This document shows, piece after piece, positions 8,720-17,007 of a stretch of 49,495 bases of DNA (the stretch's first letter is position 1; each line of letters begins with the position of its first letter). A program made the position numbers and the translations under genes. Below the pieces are notes generated by a model. That model was given only the letters and a program-made list of their open reading frames with translations, was not told the DNA's origin and did not search any database. Origin of the DNA: Micromonospora sp. MH99 (lineage in GTDB: Bacteria; Actinomycetota; Actinomycetes; Mycobacteriales; Micromonosporaceae); contig NZ_MUZA01000050.1 in assembly GCF_021442385.1 (NCBI RefSeq), forward strand, positions 1 to 49,495, given 5' to 3'.

Positions 8720-9406
8720 TCAGGCGCCCGGCAGCGGGGTGGGTTGCGGCTCCCGGGTGACCCGGCGCACCGTCCAGACGGTGATGAGCAGCAGCAGCGC
8801 GTACGGCGGGTAGCCCAGCGCCAGCCGGGCCACGCCTAGCGCCGTGTCCTGGTGGGCCAGGTAGAGCCCGGCCTGCACGCCCACCTTGGCGAGCCACACC
8901 ACGCCCCAGAGCACGGTCAGCCGGGTGAAGACGCGCACCAGCTTCGGGTCGGCCCGCCACTCGGAGCGGCCCTTGGCGACCAGCACCGACCAGATCCACC
9001 CGACGAGGGGCTGGCGGATGGCCGCCGAGATCAGCAGGGCGATGCCGTAGCCGATGCCGTAGAGGATGCCGGGAAGGTAGAAATCCCGCTCGTCGCCGGT
9101 GCGCCAGGCGATGGCGGCGCCGATACCGACCCCGAACAGCCCGTTGACCGCGTGCCGGATCGGCCGGCGCTGAGCCAGCCGCAACCCGGCGATCAGCAGC
9201 GCGACGGCCACCGAGGCGATCACGGCGGGCCGCAGGTCGCCGATGATGTTGGCGAGCACGAAGACGACCACCGGGATGCTGGACTCGACAAGCCCCCGCC
9301 AGCCGCCGAGCTGGTCGGCCATCTGCTCGGCGATCGTGGGCAGCGGCTCGTCGTCCTGCGGAGGATCGGTCTCCGGCTGTGCTGCCCGGTGCTGTCCCGT
9401 CGTCAT
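8720..9406 (-). CDS. DUF3159 family integral membrane protein
   Basis: 228 residues. A cytosolic N-terminus of about 35 residues (acidic, Q/E/D-rich, ending in I-A-E-Q-M-A-D-Q-L-G-G-W-R-G) precedes five or six hydrophobic helices between residues about 40 and 210; the C-terminal tail is short and basic. The family is conserved in actinobacteria (Rv2693c in the matching place) and its biochemical role is unknown. It starts 25 bases after the OB-fold gene, so the two are likely cotranscribed. Confidence 0.88.
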   Translation of the reverse strand: MTTGQHRAAQPETDPPQDDEPLPTIAEQMADQLGGWRGLVESSIPVVVFVLANIIGDLRPAVIASVAVALLIAGLRLAQRRPIRHAVNGLFGVGIGAAIAWRTGDERDFYLPGILYGIGYGIALLISAAIRQPLVGWIWSVLVAKGRSEWRADPKLVRVFTRLTVLWGVVWLAKVGVQAGLYLAHQDTALGVARLALGYPPYALLLLITVWTVRRVTREPQPTPLPGA

Positions 9407-9431
9407 GCCCGGCCTTCCGTCCGCGGTGCCG

Positions 9432-9812
9432 TCACTTCGGCGAGTCCAGCTCGTAGTACGGGTTGTAGATGACCTTGCGGTCGTCGCGCATCGCCACCCG
9501 GCCGCGCGCGGTCAGGTGCCGCCCCGGCTCGATCCCGGAGATGTGCCGCCGCCCCAGCCAGACCAGGGTGACGACGTCGCTGCCGTCGTACAGGTCGGCC
9601 TCGAGGGTGGGCAGGTTGGTGCGCGGCGTGTAGACCACTGTGCGCAGCCGACCGGCCACCGAGACCACCTGGCCCCGGGAGCACTGCTGGGCCAGGACAC
9701 CGCCGCACTCGGCGCTCTCCTGCCGCAGCTCCTGCGCGTCGATCTCGGCCTCGCTGGCGGTGAACCGTTGCAGGATGCGCCGCAGCGACACCCGGCCCTC
9801 GTCGGTCGTCAT
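9432..9812 (-). CDS. OB-fold nucleic-acid-binding domain protein
   Basis: 126 residues. The first 40 residues are helical and charged; residues about 45-120 show the alternating hydrophobic pattern of an OB-fold (V-V-S-V-A-G-R-L, L-E-A-D-L-Y-D-G, V-T-L-V-W-L-G-R, L-T-A-R-G-R-V-A) and end with the conserved N-P-Y-Y-E-L. This matches the small actinobacterial OB proteins next to dut (Rv2694c). DNA or RNA binding is inferred from the fold; no catalytic residues are present. It sits upstream of the DUF3159 gene on the same strand. Confidence 0.88.
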   Translation of the reverse strand: MTTDEGRVSLRRILQRFTASEAEIDAQELRQESAECGGVLAQQCSRGQVVSVAGRLRTVVYTPRTNLPTLEADLYDGSDVVTLVWLGRRHISGIEPGRHLTARGRVAMRDDRKVIYNPYYELDSPK

Positions 9813-9864
9813 GACCTCCGCGTCACCCTCTCCACGCTCACCGGCTCAGGCCGGCACCGGCCCA

Positions 9865-9883
9865 GTTCCGGCGACGCCGGAAC
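9865..9883 (-). terminator. Short palindromic hairpin after DUF3710
   Basis: GTTCCGGCG and CGCCGGAAC flank a single A, giving an 8-bp stem if three bases form the loop. It lies in the 126-base gap between the DUF3710 stop and the OB-fold start, the only sizeable gap in this minus-strand run. It may be a terminator or an attenuating structure; no U-tract follows. Confidence 0.35.
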
Positions 9884-9938
9884 CGTCCCGCCAGCGTACG
9901 CCGACGGGGCCGGTTCCGGCGGGCCGGTGCGCGCCCGG

Positions 9939-10613
9939 TCAGACCTGGCGGGGCTCGGCGGCGGCGGAGGTGTCCCCGCCCTCGGCGTCGGCCTGGTCGG
10001 CGATCTCGCGGGGCAGGCGCAGCGGCAGCGGCTCACGGACCGGCTTTGCCTCCTGCCCACGGTCGACCACCAGGCCGTCCAGGCACTCGGCGAGCGGCCC
10101 GGCGCTGGCCGGGTCGGTGGCCACCGGGCCCTGGAAGACGCCCCGGACCATCCAGCGCGGCCCGTCGACGCCGACGAACCGCAGGTTCGTCGGGCCGTCC
10201 GGGGTGCGCACCTGGGCGTGCAGCTCCGGGCCGTACTCGCCCTCGACCTCCTGGGCGGCGGCGCCGTCGCGCAGCAGCGACTGCCGGATCTCCTCGCGCA
10301 CCTCGTCCCAGATCCCCTCGGACCGGGGGGCGGCGAAGACGCCGAGCTGCAGCGCGTTGTCCCCGTGCACCAGCACGACCTGCTGGATCACGCCCTGCGG
10401 GTCGGCCTGCACCCGCACCTCCACCTCGGCCACCGCCGGGATGTGCAGGCTGCCGAGGTCGAGGCGCTGCACCTCGTCGTCGACCTCGGAGATGTCGTAC
10501 GGCCCGCGCACGAGCGCCGGCGCGGACGCCCCGGTGCCCTCGTCGAGGACCTCGGTGGTCCGCTCGTCGCGGGTGTGCCGCCCGGCATCGGCCCGCTTTC
10601 GGGAGAAGATCAC
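9939..10613 (-). CDS. DUF3710 family protein
   Basis: 224 residues starting M-I-F-S-R-K-R. The GTG at 10613 was chosen because GGAGG sits 9 bases upstream; the GTG three codons earlier would overlap that ribosome site. The N-terminal 40 residues are charged and probably flexible. The core (residues about 35-190) begins G-P-Y-D-I-S-E-V and contains D-L-G-S-L-H-I-P, the L-Q-L-G-V-F-A-A-P-R segment and W-M-V-R-G-V-F-Q-G-P, all typical of this actinobacterial family (Rv2696c). The function is not established. It follows dut after a 25-base gap, so it belongs to the dut transcript. Confidence 0.9.
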   Translation of the reverse strand: MIFSRKRADAGRHTRDERTTEVLDEGTGASAPALVRGPYDISEVDDEVQRLDLGSLHIPAVAEVEVRVQADPQGVIQQVVLVHGDNALQLGVFAAPRSEGIWDEVREEIRQSLLRDGAAAQEVEGEYGPELHAQVRTPDGPTNLRFVGVDGPRWMVRGVFQGPVATDPASAGPLAECLDGLVVDRGQEAKPVREPLPLRLPREIADQADAEGGDTSAAAEPRQV

Positions 10614-10638
10614 TGCGCCCACCCTCCGCTGTTCACAA

Positions 10639-11175
10639 TCACCCTGCCACCTCTTCCGTCTGCCCGTGGCCCGGCTCGGCCCGCCGCTGGTCGGCCCACT
10701 CCTGGCCGGCCGGTGACGGCACCAGCTGAGCGTGCCCGCCGGTCGAGCCGTGCCCGCCGGACCCGCGCGAGGACCCGGGCAGCTCGGCCACCGGCTCGAA
10801 CCGCGCCCGGGCGACCCGCTGGATCACGAGCTGGGCGATCCGGTCGCCACGGGAGATCTTCGCGGGCGTGTCCCGATCATGATTGATCAGGTTGACCATG
10901 ATCTCACCCCGGTAGCCGGCGTCGACCGTACCGGGCGCGTTGAGCACCGTCACGCCGAGCCTGGCCGCCAGGCCGGACCGCGGATGGACCAGGCCCACGT
11001 ACCCGTCCGGCAGGGCGACGGCCACGCCGGTGGGCACCAGGGCCCGACCGCCGGGCGGCAGCTCCACGTCCGCGGCGGCCACCAGGTCGGCCCCGGCGTC
11101 GCCGGGATGGGCGTACGTGGGCAGCGGCAGCTCGGCATCGAGCAGCCGTACGGGCACGGGTACGACGTCGGTCAC
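10639..11175 (-). CDS. dut: Deoxyuridine 5'-triphosphate nucleotidohydrolase (dUTPase)
   Basis: Hydrolyses dUTP to dUMP and PPi, keeping uracil out of DNA and feeding thymidylate synthesis. All five trimeric dUTPase motifs are visible in order: A-H-P-G-D-A-G-A-D-L (1), P-R-S-G-L-A (2), G-T-V-D-A-G-Y-R-G-E-I with the catalytic Asp and Tyr (3), R-G-D-R-I-A-Q-L-V-I-Q (4), and the Gly-rich phosphate loop R-G-S-G-G-H-G-S-T-G (5). The usual length is about 150 residues; this one has 178, with about 28 extra polar residues after motif 5. First gene of a minus-strand operon with DUF3710, OB-fold and DUF3159. Confidence 0.96.
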   Translation of the reverse strand: MTDVVPVPVRLLDAELPLPTYAHPGDAGADLVAAADVELPPGGRALVPTGVAVALPDGYVGLVHPRSGLAARLGVTVLNAPGTVDAGYRGEIMVNLINHDRDTPAKISRGDRIAQLVIQRVARARFEPVAELPGSSRGSGGHGSTGGHAQLVPSPAGQEWADQRRAEPGHGQTEEVAG

Positions 11176-11265
11176 GGGTCCCCTCTTCGTCCGGTTGTCT
11201 CCGGTGACCCTGCCATCCTGCCGGTTGGCCGGCCCGCCGTGCGCCGTACCCTCGCAGGAGTGAGC

Positions 11266-11793
11266 ATGTCGCCCTCTCCGTCCGCCGATCGGCCGCCGGC
11301 GCCGGCCCGTCCGGCGTACGCCGAACGGCTGGACCTGCCCTGGTGGCTGTGGTTGACCGGGCTGGTGGCCGCCGCGCTGCTGGCCGTCGAGATCTGGATG
11401 GGCGCCGGCGGCGTCCGCGCCTGGCTGCCGTTCGCCGTGCTGTTGCCGCTCACCGCCGCCGGGCTGTGGTGGGTGGGCCGGATCCGCGTCGCGGTCGTCG
11501 ACGCCGAGCTGCGGGTGGACGACGCCCGCCTGCCGGTGCGCTTCGTGGCCGACGTGATCCCGTTGGACGTCGCCGGTCGCCGTGAGGTGCTCGGTGTGGG
11601 CGCGGACCCTCTCGCCTTCGTGGTGCAGCGGCCCTGGATCGGCGGCGCCGTGCAGGTGGTGCTCGACGACCCGGCCGACCCGACCCCCTTCTGGGTGGTG
11701 AGCACGAGGCGTCCGGTCGAGCTGGCCGAGGCGGTGCTGGCCGCGCGGGACGCCGGCCGGCCCGTCGACCGTACGGCCGGCGAGCCGGGCTGA
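11266..11793 (+). CDS. DUF3093 family membrane protein
   Basis: 175 residues. Two transmembrane helices at residues about 29-48 and 55-72 are followed by a soluble domain with R-I-R-V-A-V-V-D-A-E-L-R-V and a central P-L-A-F-V-V-Q-R-P-W-I, the family signature. The ATG at 11266 has AGGAG five bases upstream. A GTG at 11260 lies in the same frame seven bases after a TACCCT box and could be a leaderless start. The family (Rv2698) always sits beside dut and is of unknown function. It is divergent from dut, with a shared promoter region of about 90 bases. Confidence 0.88.
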   Translation: MSPSPSADRPPAPARPAYAERLDLPWWLWLTGLVAAALLAVEIWMGAGGVRAWLPFAVLLPLTAAGLWWVGRIRVAVVDAELRVDDARLPVRFVADVIPLDVAGRREVLGVGADPLAFVVQRPWIGGAVQVVLDDPADPTPFWVVSTRRPVELAEAVLAARDAGRPVDRTAGEPG

Positions 11794-11812
11794 CCGACGC
11801 CGGCGACCCCGC

Positions 11813-12610
11813 TCAGGTGCCCGTCGGCGGGCCGGGCAGGGCCGGCGGCGGCGCCGGCCGGGCGATGCCGCGGCGGCGCAGGTCCACCTGGAGCTGGTCG
11901 GCCATCTGCCGGGTGGCCCGGCGGTTGAGGAAGCTGGCCACCGCCGCGCCGGTCAGGAACGGCCCGAGGGTGGTGAGGTTGCGCCCGAAGCGGCGCAGCA
12001 GCATGTCGCGCATCTCCTTGCGGGCTGCGGTGCCGAGCACCGCGCCCACCCCCACGCCGGGCACCATCGGGTTGACGCCGCGCTGGGTGGCCCAGGAGTG
12101 CACCAGGGCGACCGCTCGTTGGCTGCCGGCGCCCGGCAGCGACACGCCGTGGAGCTCGTGCAGCTCACCGATCAGTTTCAGCTCCACCGCCACGACGGCG
12201 ACGGTCTCGGCGGCGAGCAGCACGGGCGCGGAGAGCAGCGTGGGTGCGACGGTCCATTCGACGGCGGCGACTCCCCCGCCGGCCGCGCCGATCCCGGCCG
12301 TGGCGCGGGAGGCGTTGCGGATCAGTCGCTCGGCCAGGGCGGCGTCGTCCAGGCCGGGAAAGTGTCGACGCAGGGTGGCCAGGTCCCGCACCGGTACGTG
12401 CGGGGCGATCTCGGCCACCGTGTCGGTCATCCAGCGCACGGCGGCGCGGGGCTTGAACAGGTCGGAAATGCCTCGGCTGCGGGCCTGCCCCACCATCCGG
12501 GTGAGCAGTTGCCGCCGCCGGGCCGGCTCGATGTCGTCCGCGGTCAACGCCGCGACGGTGGCGCCGAGATCGTCCGCGCCGTCGCCGGTGGTGTCGCCTC
12601 GATCGCTCAT
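11813..12610 (-). CDS. Conserved hypothetical protein with Ala/Gly-rich membrane-like segments
   Basis: 265 residues, not confidently recognised. The first 100 residues are charged and helical (A-R-R-R-Q-L-L-T-R-M-V-G-Q-A-R). Residues about 105-145 are hydrophobic and Ala-rich, then L-K-L-I-G-E-L-H-E-L-H-G and a second hydrophobic patch (P-G-V-G-V-G-A-V-L-G-T-A, then L-G-P-F-L-T-G-A-A-V-A-S-F-L) precede R-R-A-T-R. The tail is Pro-rich. The layout is reminiscent of EcsC-like proteins, but I see no diagnostic motif. It lies alone between the convergent DUF3093 and the upstream DUF4193 gene and has its own start close to a GTAGCGG-rich spacer. Confidence 0.75.
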   Translation of the reverse strand: MSDRGDTTGDGADDLGATVAALTADDIEPARRRQLLTRMVGQARSRGISDLFKPRAAVRWMTDTVAEIAPHVPVRDLATLRRHFPGLDDAALAERLIRNASRATAGIGAAGGGVAAVEWTVAPTLLSAPVLLAAETVAVVAVELKLIGELHELHGVSLPGAGSQRAVALVHSWATQRGVNPMVPGVGVGAVLGTAARKEMRDMLLRRFGRNLTTLGPFLTGAAVASFLNRRATRQMADQLQVDLRRRGIARPAPPPALPGPPTGT

Positions 12611-12730
12611 GGGTCGGACCTCCCGGTGGTGTGGCTACCCGCTACGAGTCAAGCAGGTACCCACCGGCGTTGCATGCCTACACCGGTAGCGGCGGCCCCG
12701 ATCAGGAGGCCGCCGCCGGTGTCGTGAGTG

Positions 12731-13027
12731 TCAGACGCACTCTCGGCAGATCAGCTCGCCGTTGCGCTCGACCGCCAGCTGGCTGCGATGGTGAACCAGG
12801 AAGCAGCGGGCGCACCGGAACTCGTCCTGCTGCATCGGTAGCACCTTGACAGTGAGCTCCTCGTCGGCCAGGTCGGCACCGGGCAGCTCGAAGCTCTCGG
12901 CGACCTCGGCCTCGTCGACGTCCACCGCGCCCGACTGTGAGTCGACGCGCCGGGCCTTGAGCTCTTCCAGGCTGTCCTCGCCGAGGTCGACCTCGTCGCG
13001 ACGCGGAGCGTCGTAGTCGGTGGCCAT
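12731..13027 (-). CDS. DUF4193 family small zinc-ribbon-like protein
   Basis: 98 residues. The acidic N-terminal half (D-E-V-D-L-G-E-D-S-L-E-E-L-K-A-R-R) is followed by a C-terminal knuckle C-A-R-C-F-L-V-H-H-R-S-Q-L and C-R-E-C-V at the very end, four cysteines suited to bind zinc. This is the actinobacterial DUF4193 family (Rv2699c in the matching place); its role is unknown. It is divergent from the Cei-like gene across a 420-base spacer. Confidence 0.92.
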   Translation of the reverse strand: MATDYDAPRRDEVDLGEDSLEELKARRVDSQSGAVDVDEAEVAESFELPGADLADEELTVKVLPMQQDEFRCARCFLVHHRSQLAVERNGELICRECV

Positions 13028-13447
13028 CGGATGTCACTCTCCCATATCGATGTTGTCGCTTCCGGTTGTAACGCCGGACGACGCTGTTTCGGTTCCGCTG
13101 GCCGGCAACCACTTGTGTCGGGCACCCGACCCGGGGGACCGTACGGGTCGGGACCGCTGGGGCCACTCCCCTGCGAGCGCGGAACCTTACCCCCCCTTGG
13201 GCGAGGCATGTATACCGCCCTTGTGGCTGAGATGTACGCCCCCGCACGCCAAGTTGTTCCCAATGTGATTCAGGCGACACGAAGATAGGGGTAGTAGTAC
13301 CCGGTTCACGGTCGCCGCGCCGGCATGTCGGACTGTTTCCACGCGACGGCCGGACAACCGTTAACCTCAGCGGCGTATTCGACGGCCGGCGGTCAGTGCG
13401 ATCGTTGGCGGCCGCCGCCACCCACCTGAGGTCTCGGGAGCGCCCAG
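13028..13447. other. 420-bp intergenic region between DUF4193 and the Cei-like gene
   Basis: No plausible gene on either strand. It holds the promoters of two divergent genes and is AT-richer than its flanks. Visible elements are a TATACC -10-like hexamer at 13211-13216 and a small dyad GGGTA-gtag-TACCC (13289-13302), a possible operator. Neither can be assigned with certainty. Confidence 0.4.
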
Positions 13448-13981
13448 ATGAGTTTTGCGCGAGTGCGGGCACTCGTCGTCGTCGGCCTGCTGGGGGTCCT
13501 GGCCCTGGCGTTCGTGATCACCGCGATCGTCCGCGACAGCCAGGGCGAGGCCGGCGCGGCGGGCGGCTGCCCGGACGGTTGGCCGTTGGCCGACGTCACG
13601 CTGCACGAGCCCAAGGATGTCAAGATCAACGTCCTGAACGCGACAATCGAGCCGGGCCGGGCCGGCGCCGTCGCGGACGACTTCCGCAACCGCAAGTTCC
13701 AGGTCAAGAAGGTCGGCAACGCGCCCAAGGGCATCGACGACGTCGCCGTGCTGAAGTTCGGACCCAAGGGTGTCAGCTCCGCCCACCTGCTCAAGGCGTA
13801 CTTCCTCAACAACGCCGAGCCGGTCTACGACGAGAAGCGCACGGACGACGTGGTCGACGTGGTGTTGGGCAACGGCTTCCAGCAGCTCGCCACCACCACC
13901 GAGGTCAACCAGTCCCTCGGCGACCTGGGCCCGCCTGTCGCGCCGGCCGGTTCCTGCCCGTCCCCCGCCGCCAAGAAGTGA
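13448..13981 (+). CDS. Cei-like envelope integrity protein (LytR_C domain)
   Basis: 177 residues. One membrane helix at residues about 6-28 anchors the protein; the rest is outside. A disulfide-capable Cys follows at residue about 40 (G-G-C-P-D-G-W), and a second Cys is near the end (G-S-C-P-S-P). The LytR_C domain (residues about 55-145) starts V-K-I-N-V-L-N-A-T and continues through R-N-R-K-F-Q-V. In M. tuberculosis the protein in this place (Rv2700, Cei) supports envelope integrity. The gene lies between DUF4193 and the SuhB-like gene as in that species. Confidence 0.9.
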   Translation: MSFARVRALVVVGLLGVLALAFVITAIVRDSQGEAGAAGGCPDGWPLADVTLHEPKDVKINVLNATIEPGRAGAVADDFRNRKFQVKKVGNAPKGIDDVAVLKFGPKGVSSAHLLKAYFLNNAEPVYDEKRTDDVVDVVLGNGFQQLATTTEVNQSLGDLGPPVAPAGSCPSPAAKK

Positions 13982-14034
13982 CGGCGTAACCGGGACGCCC
14001 GCGCCGGGCGTCCCGGTCCACGACGGCGGCGCGG

Positions 14035-14856
14035 TCAGGGGCCGCCGGACGCGTCCAGGGCGGCCAGCCGGTCGTGCAGCTCGGCGAACAGGGCGGGCGG
14101 GGCCGCGATCACCAGATCCGGGCCGGGCGAGCTACCCGCCAGGCCGGAGACCCGCACGCCCGCCTCGGCGGCCACCAGCCCGCCGGCGGCCAGGTCCCAG
14201 GCGGCCAGGCCCTTCTCGAAGTACGCGTCCAGCCGCCCCTCGGCCACCAGGCAGAGGTCCAGGGCGGCCGCTCCGAGGCGGCGGATGTCCCGCACCGACG
14301 CGATCAGCCCGGCCACCACCGACGCCTGGTGCGCCCGCCGACCGGCGTCGTAGCCGAAGCCGGTGCCGACCAGCGCCTGCCCCAGGTCCGTCTCCCCGGA
14401 GCAGCGCAGCCGGACGCCGTCGCGCCAGGCGCCGCCGCCCGCGGTGGCGGTCCACTCCTCGCCGGTGTTCACGTTGCGCACCACGCCGGCGACCACCACC
14501 CCGTCCACCTCGGCCGCCAGCGACACCGCGCTGTACGGCAACCCGTAGAGGTAGTTCACGGTGCCGTCGATCGGGTCGACGATCCACCGCACGCCGTCCG
14601 GCTCCGCCGGACCGGTGGCCTGCGTGCCGTACTCCTCGCCCAGGACCGCGTCCCCCGGCCGCAACGCGCGCAGCGCGTCGAGGACCTGCCGCTCGACGGC
14701 GCGGTCCGCCGCCGTGACCACGTCGGTGACCGTGCTCTTGGTCGCCGCCACGGACACGCCCTCGGCCCGCATCCGGTACGCGGTGGCCGCGGCGTCCCGA
14801 GCCACCTCGATCGCGATCGCCAACAGTTCCCGCGGTGGCGGCGCCGAACGGTCCAT
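14035..14856 (-). CDS. suhB: Inositol monophosphatase family protein (SuhB-like)
   Basis: 273 residues, a Mg2+-dependent phosphatase of the IMPase/FBPase fold. Metal-binding motifs are intact: G-E-E-Y-G (Glu), W-I-V-D-P-I-D-G-T-V-N-Y (the D-P-I-D-G-T signature) and A-W-D-L-A-A-G near residue 207, with a following E-A-G. The likely substrate is myo-inositol 1-phosphate, used for phosphatidylinositol lipids in actinobacteria; other sugar phosphates are possible. It is convergent with the Cei-like gene and divergent from the primary sigma factor gene, with a 289-base promoter region between. The polyphosphate glucokinase gene found here in mycobacteria is absent. Confidence 0.93.
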   Translation of the reverse strand: MDRSAPPPRELLAIAIEVARDAAATAYRMRAEGVSVAATKSTVTDVVTAADRAVERQVLDALRALRPGDAVLGEEYGTQATGPAEPDGVRWIVDPIDGTVNYLYGLPYSAVSLAAEVDGVVVAGVVRNVNTGEEWTATAGGGAWRDGVRLRCSGETDLGQALVGTGFGYDAGRRAHQASVVAGLIASVRDIRRLGAAALDLCLVAEGRLDAYFEKGLAAWDLAAGGLVAAEAGVRVSGLAGSSPGPDLVIAAPPALFAELHDRLAALDASGGP

Positions 14857-15145
14857 TCCAGGGTCCCCTTCCCGTACGACCGGGGCGTTCCGGGCCGTGC
14901 GCGAGTATCATCCTTACAAAGTCCACATCTGCGCCGAATCGGCGGTCCCGCCGACGTTACGCCGTGCGGCGCAGGATGATCGCCGCAGACGGCGTTACAA
15001 TTCACCCCTGCCCACGCGCCACGGACCGCCGACCACCGGCCGGCCCGGGACACGGGGGTCCCTCAACCACATCGCCCGGCCCGGTTGCCCCACGCTGTGC
15101 CGGACGATCCGGCCGTGCCCGCTCTTCGCCTCCGGAAGGTCATTC

Positions 15146-16762
15146 GTGACAGAACCCCGCCAGCCCGGCGCCGACGTTCGCTCGCTCACCGACACCCTGA
15201 TCGCCCACGCGCAGAGCGCCGGTGGTCAGCTCACGTCGGCTCAGCTCGCGCGCACCGTCGAGACCGCCGAGGTGACTCCGGCCCAGGCCAAGAAGATCCT
15301 GCGGGCGCTCTCCGAGGCGGGAGTGACCGTCGTGGTGGACGGCTCGGCGAGCACCCGCCGCCGGGTCGCCGCGGCCCGCTCGACGACCCCCGCGTCCCGG
15401 GCCACCACCGCCAAGACCACCAAGAAGGCCGCCGCGCCCGCCCCGAAGCAGGCGCCCGCCTCCGACGAGGCGCCGTCGACGCCGGCGCCGCGCAAGGTGG
15501 CCGCTCGCAAGGCCGCCGGCAGCACCGCCGAGGTCGCCGCCGCAGCGGCCACCCCGGCGAAGGCGACCAAGTCGACCCGCGCCACCAAGGCGACGGTCGC
15601 CGCGGCGGCCGGAGCCAAGCCGGTCAAGGCCGGCGGCAAGGCCAAGGGCGAGGGCGCCGAGGGTGAGATCGACCCCGAGGAGCTCGCCGCCGCCATCGAG
15701 GACGTGGTGGTGGAGGAGCCGGCCGAGCTGGCCCAGGCCGCCGAGACCGACGCCGCCGCGTCGGCCACCGACAACGACTTCGAGTGGGACGACGAGGAGT
15801 CCGAGGCGCTCAAGCAGGCCCGGCGTGACGCCGAGCTGACCGCCTCCGCCGACTCCGTCCGGGCGTACCTGAAGCAGATCGGCAAGGTCCCGCTGCTCAA
15901 CGCCGAGCAGGAGGTGGAGCTGGCCAAGCGGATCGAGGCCGGGCTCTACGCCGCCGAGCAGCTGCGCGCGGCCGACGAGGGCGAGGAGAAGCTCGCCCGG
16001 GAGATGGTCCGCGACCTGGGCTGGATCTCCCGCGACGGCGAGCGCGCCAAGAACCACCTCCTCGAGGCGAACCTCCGTCTGGTCGTCTCCCTGGCCAAGC
16101 GGTACACGGGGCGCGGTATGGCCTTCCTGGACCTCATCCAGGAGGGCAACCTCGGCCTCATCCGTGCGGTGGAGAAGTTCGACTACACCAAGGGCTACAA
16201 GTTCTCCACGTACGCCACCTGGTGGATCCGGCAGGCGATCACGCGCGCCATGGCCGACCAGGCCCGCACCATCCGTATCCCGGTGCACATGGTCGAGGTC
16301 ATCAACAAGCTCGGCCGCATACAGCGCGAGCTGCTCCAGGACCTGGGCCGTGAGCCCACGCCGGAGGAGCTGGCCAAGGAGATGGACATCACACCGGAGA
16401 AGGTGCTGGAGATCCAGCAGTACGCCCGGGAGCCCATCTCGCTGGACCAGACCATCGGTGACGAGGGCGACAGCCAGCTCGGTGACTTCATCGAGGATTC
16501 CGAGGCTGTGGTCGCCGTCGACGCGGTCTCGTTCTCGCTCCTGCAGGACCAGCTCCAGCAGGTGCTGCAGACGCTGTCCGAGCGTGAGGCGGGTGTGGTC
16601 CGGCTGCGTTTCGGCCTGACCGACGGTCAGCCGCGGACGCTGGACGAGATCGGTCAGGTCTACGGGGTGACCCGGGAGCGGATCCGGCAGATCGAGTCCA
16701 AGACGATGTCCAAGCTGCGTCACCCGTCCCGGTCGCAGGTCCTGCGGGATTACCTGGACTGA
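15146..16762 (+). CDS. rpoD: Primary RNA polymerase sigma factor (RpoD/SigA/HrdB)
   Basis: 538 residues. The GTG start is set by GGAAGG five bases upstream; earlier in-frame codons read as non-coding. Residues 10-70 are a region 1.1-like winged helix, followed by a long Ala/Lys/Pro/Thr linker (residues 75-180) and an acidic stretch (D-F-E-W-D-D-E-E). Region 1.2 begins D-S-V-R-A-Y-L-K-Q-I-G. Region 2 carries the -10 recognition and melting helix Y-K-F-S-T-Y-A-T-W-W-I-R-Q-A-I, region 3 carries I-P-V-H-M-V-E, and region 4.2 carries R-T-L-D-E-I-G-Q-V-Y-G-V-T-R-E-R-I-R-Q. This is the housekeeping sigma factor, responsible for most promoters in growth. Two hairpins follow the stop. Confidence 0.97.
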   Translation: MTEPRQPGADVRSLTDTLIAHAQSAGGQLTSAQLARTVETAEVTPAQAKKILRALSEAGVTVVVDGSASTRRRVAAARSTTPASRATTAKTTKKAAAPAPKQAPASDEAPSTPAPRKVAARKAAGSTAEVAAAAATPAKATKSTRATKATVAAAAGAKPVKAGGKAKGEGAEGEIDPEELAAAIEDVVVEEPAELAQAAETDAAASATDNDFEWDDEESEALKQARRDAELTASADSVRAYLKQIGKVPLLNAEQEVELAKRIEAGLYAAEQLRAADEGEEKLAREMVRDLGWISRDGERAKNHLLEANLRLVVSLAKRYTGRGMAFLDLIQEGNLGLIRAVEKFDYTKGYKFSTYATWWIRQAITRAMADQARTIRIPVHMVEVINKLGRIQRELLQDLGREPTPEELAKEMDITPEKVLEIQQYAREPISLDQTIGDEGDSQLGDFIEDSEAVVAVDAVSFSLLQDQLQQVLQTLSEREAGVVRLRFGLTDGQPRTLDEIGQVYGVTRERIRQIESKTMSKLRHPSRSQVLRDYLD

Positions 16763-16763
16763 G

Positions 16764-16824
16764 CCGGTTTCGTCAACCGGACGTGTCGTTTTGATCACCT
16801 GGTGTGCAACACCAGATGGTGATC
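16764..16824 (+). terminator. Two tandem hairpins after rpoD
   Basis: A 6-bp stem CCGGTT/AACCGG (16764-16780) is followed by a short T-rich CGTTTT run (to 16792). A second dyad GATCACC-TGGTGT ... ACACCA-GATGGTGATC follows (16793-16824), a 13-bp stem interrupted by a three-base bulge. Together they fit termination of rpoD before the DUF7455 gene. Confidence 0.5.
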
Positions 16825-17007
16825 GTCCGGATGCACGAATGTGATCGTTGACGTGGCACCCTGGGTTCACGGCACACTGTCCCTGCCATGTGTGACCTCG
16901 GTCCCCCGCGGGCACACAGGGAAGGCAGTGCCCGGCACGGGTGTTGCACGATAGGTGAGCAACGACCGAAGAGATTGTTCATCGGTGACGACCAGAGGAG
17001 GAAGGCG

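Noticed and set aside
14561..15145. N-terminal extension of the primary sigma factor frame
   Set aside because: It runs through the SuhB gene and the promoter region; the GTG at 15146 has a good ribosome site and gives the standard N-terminus.
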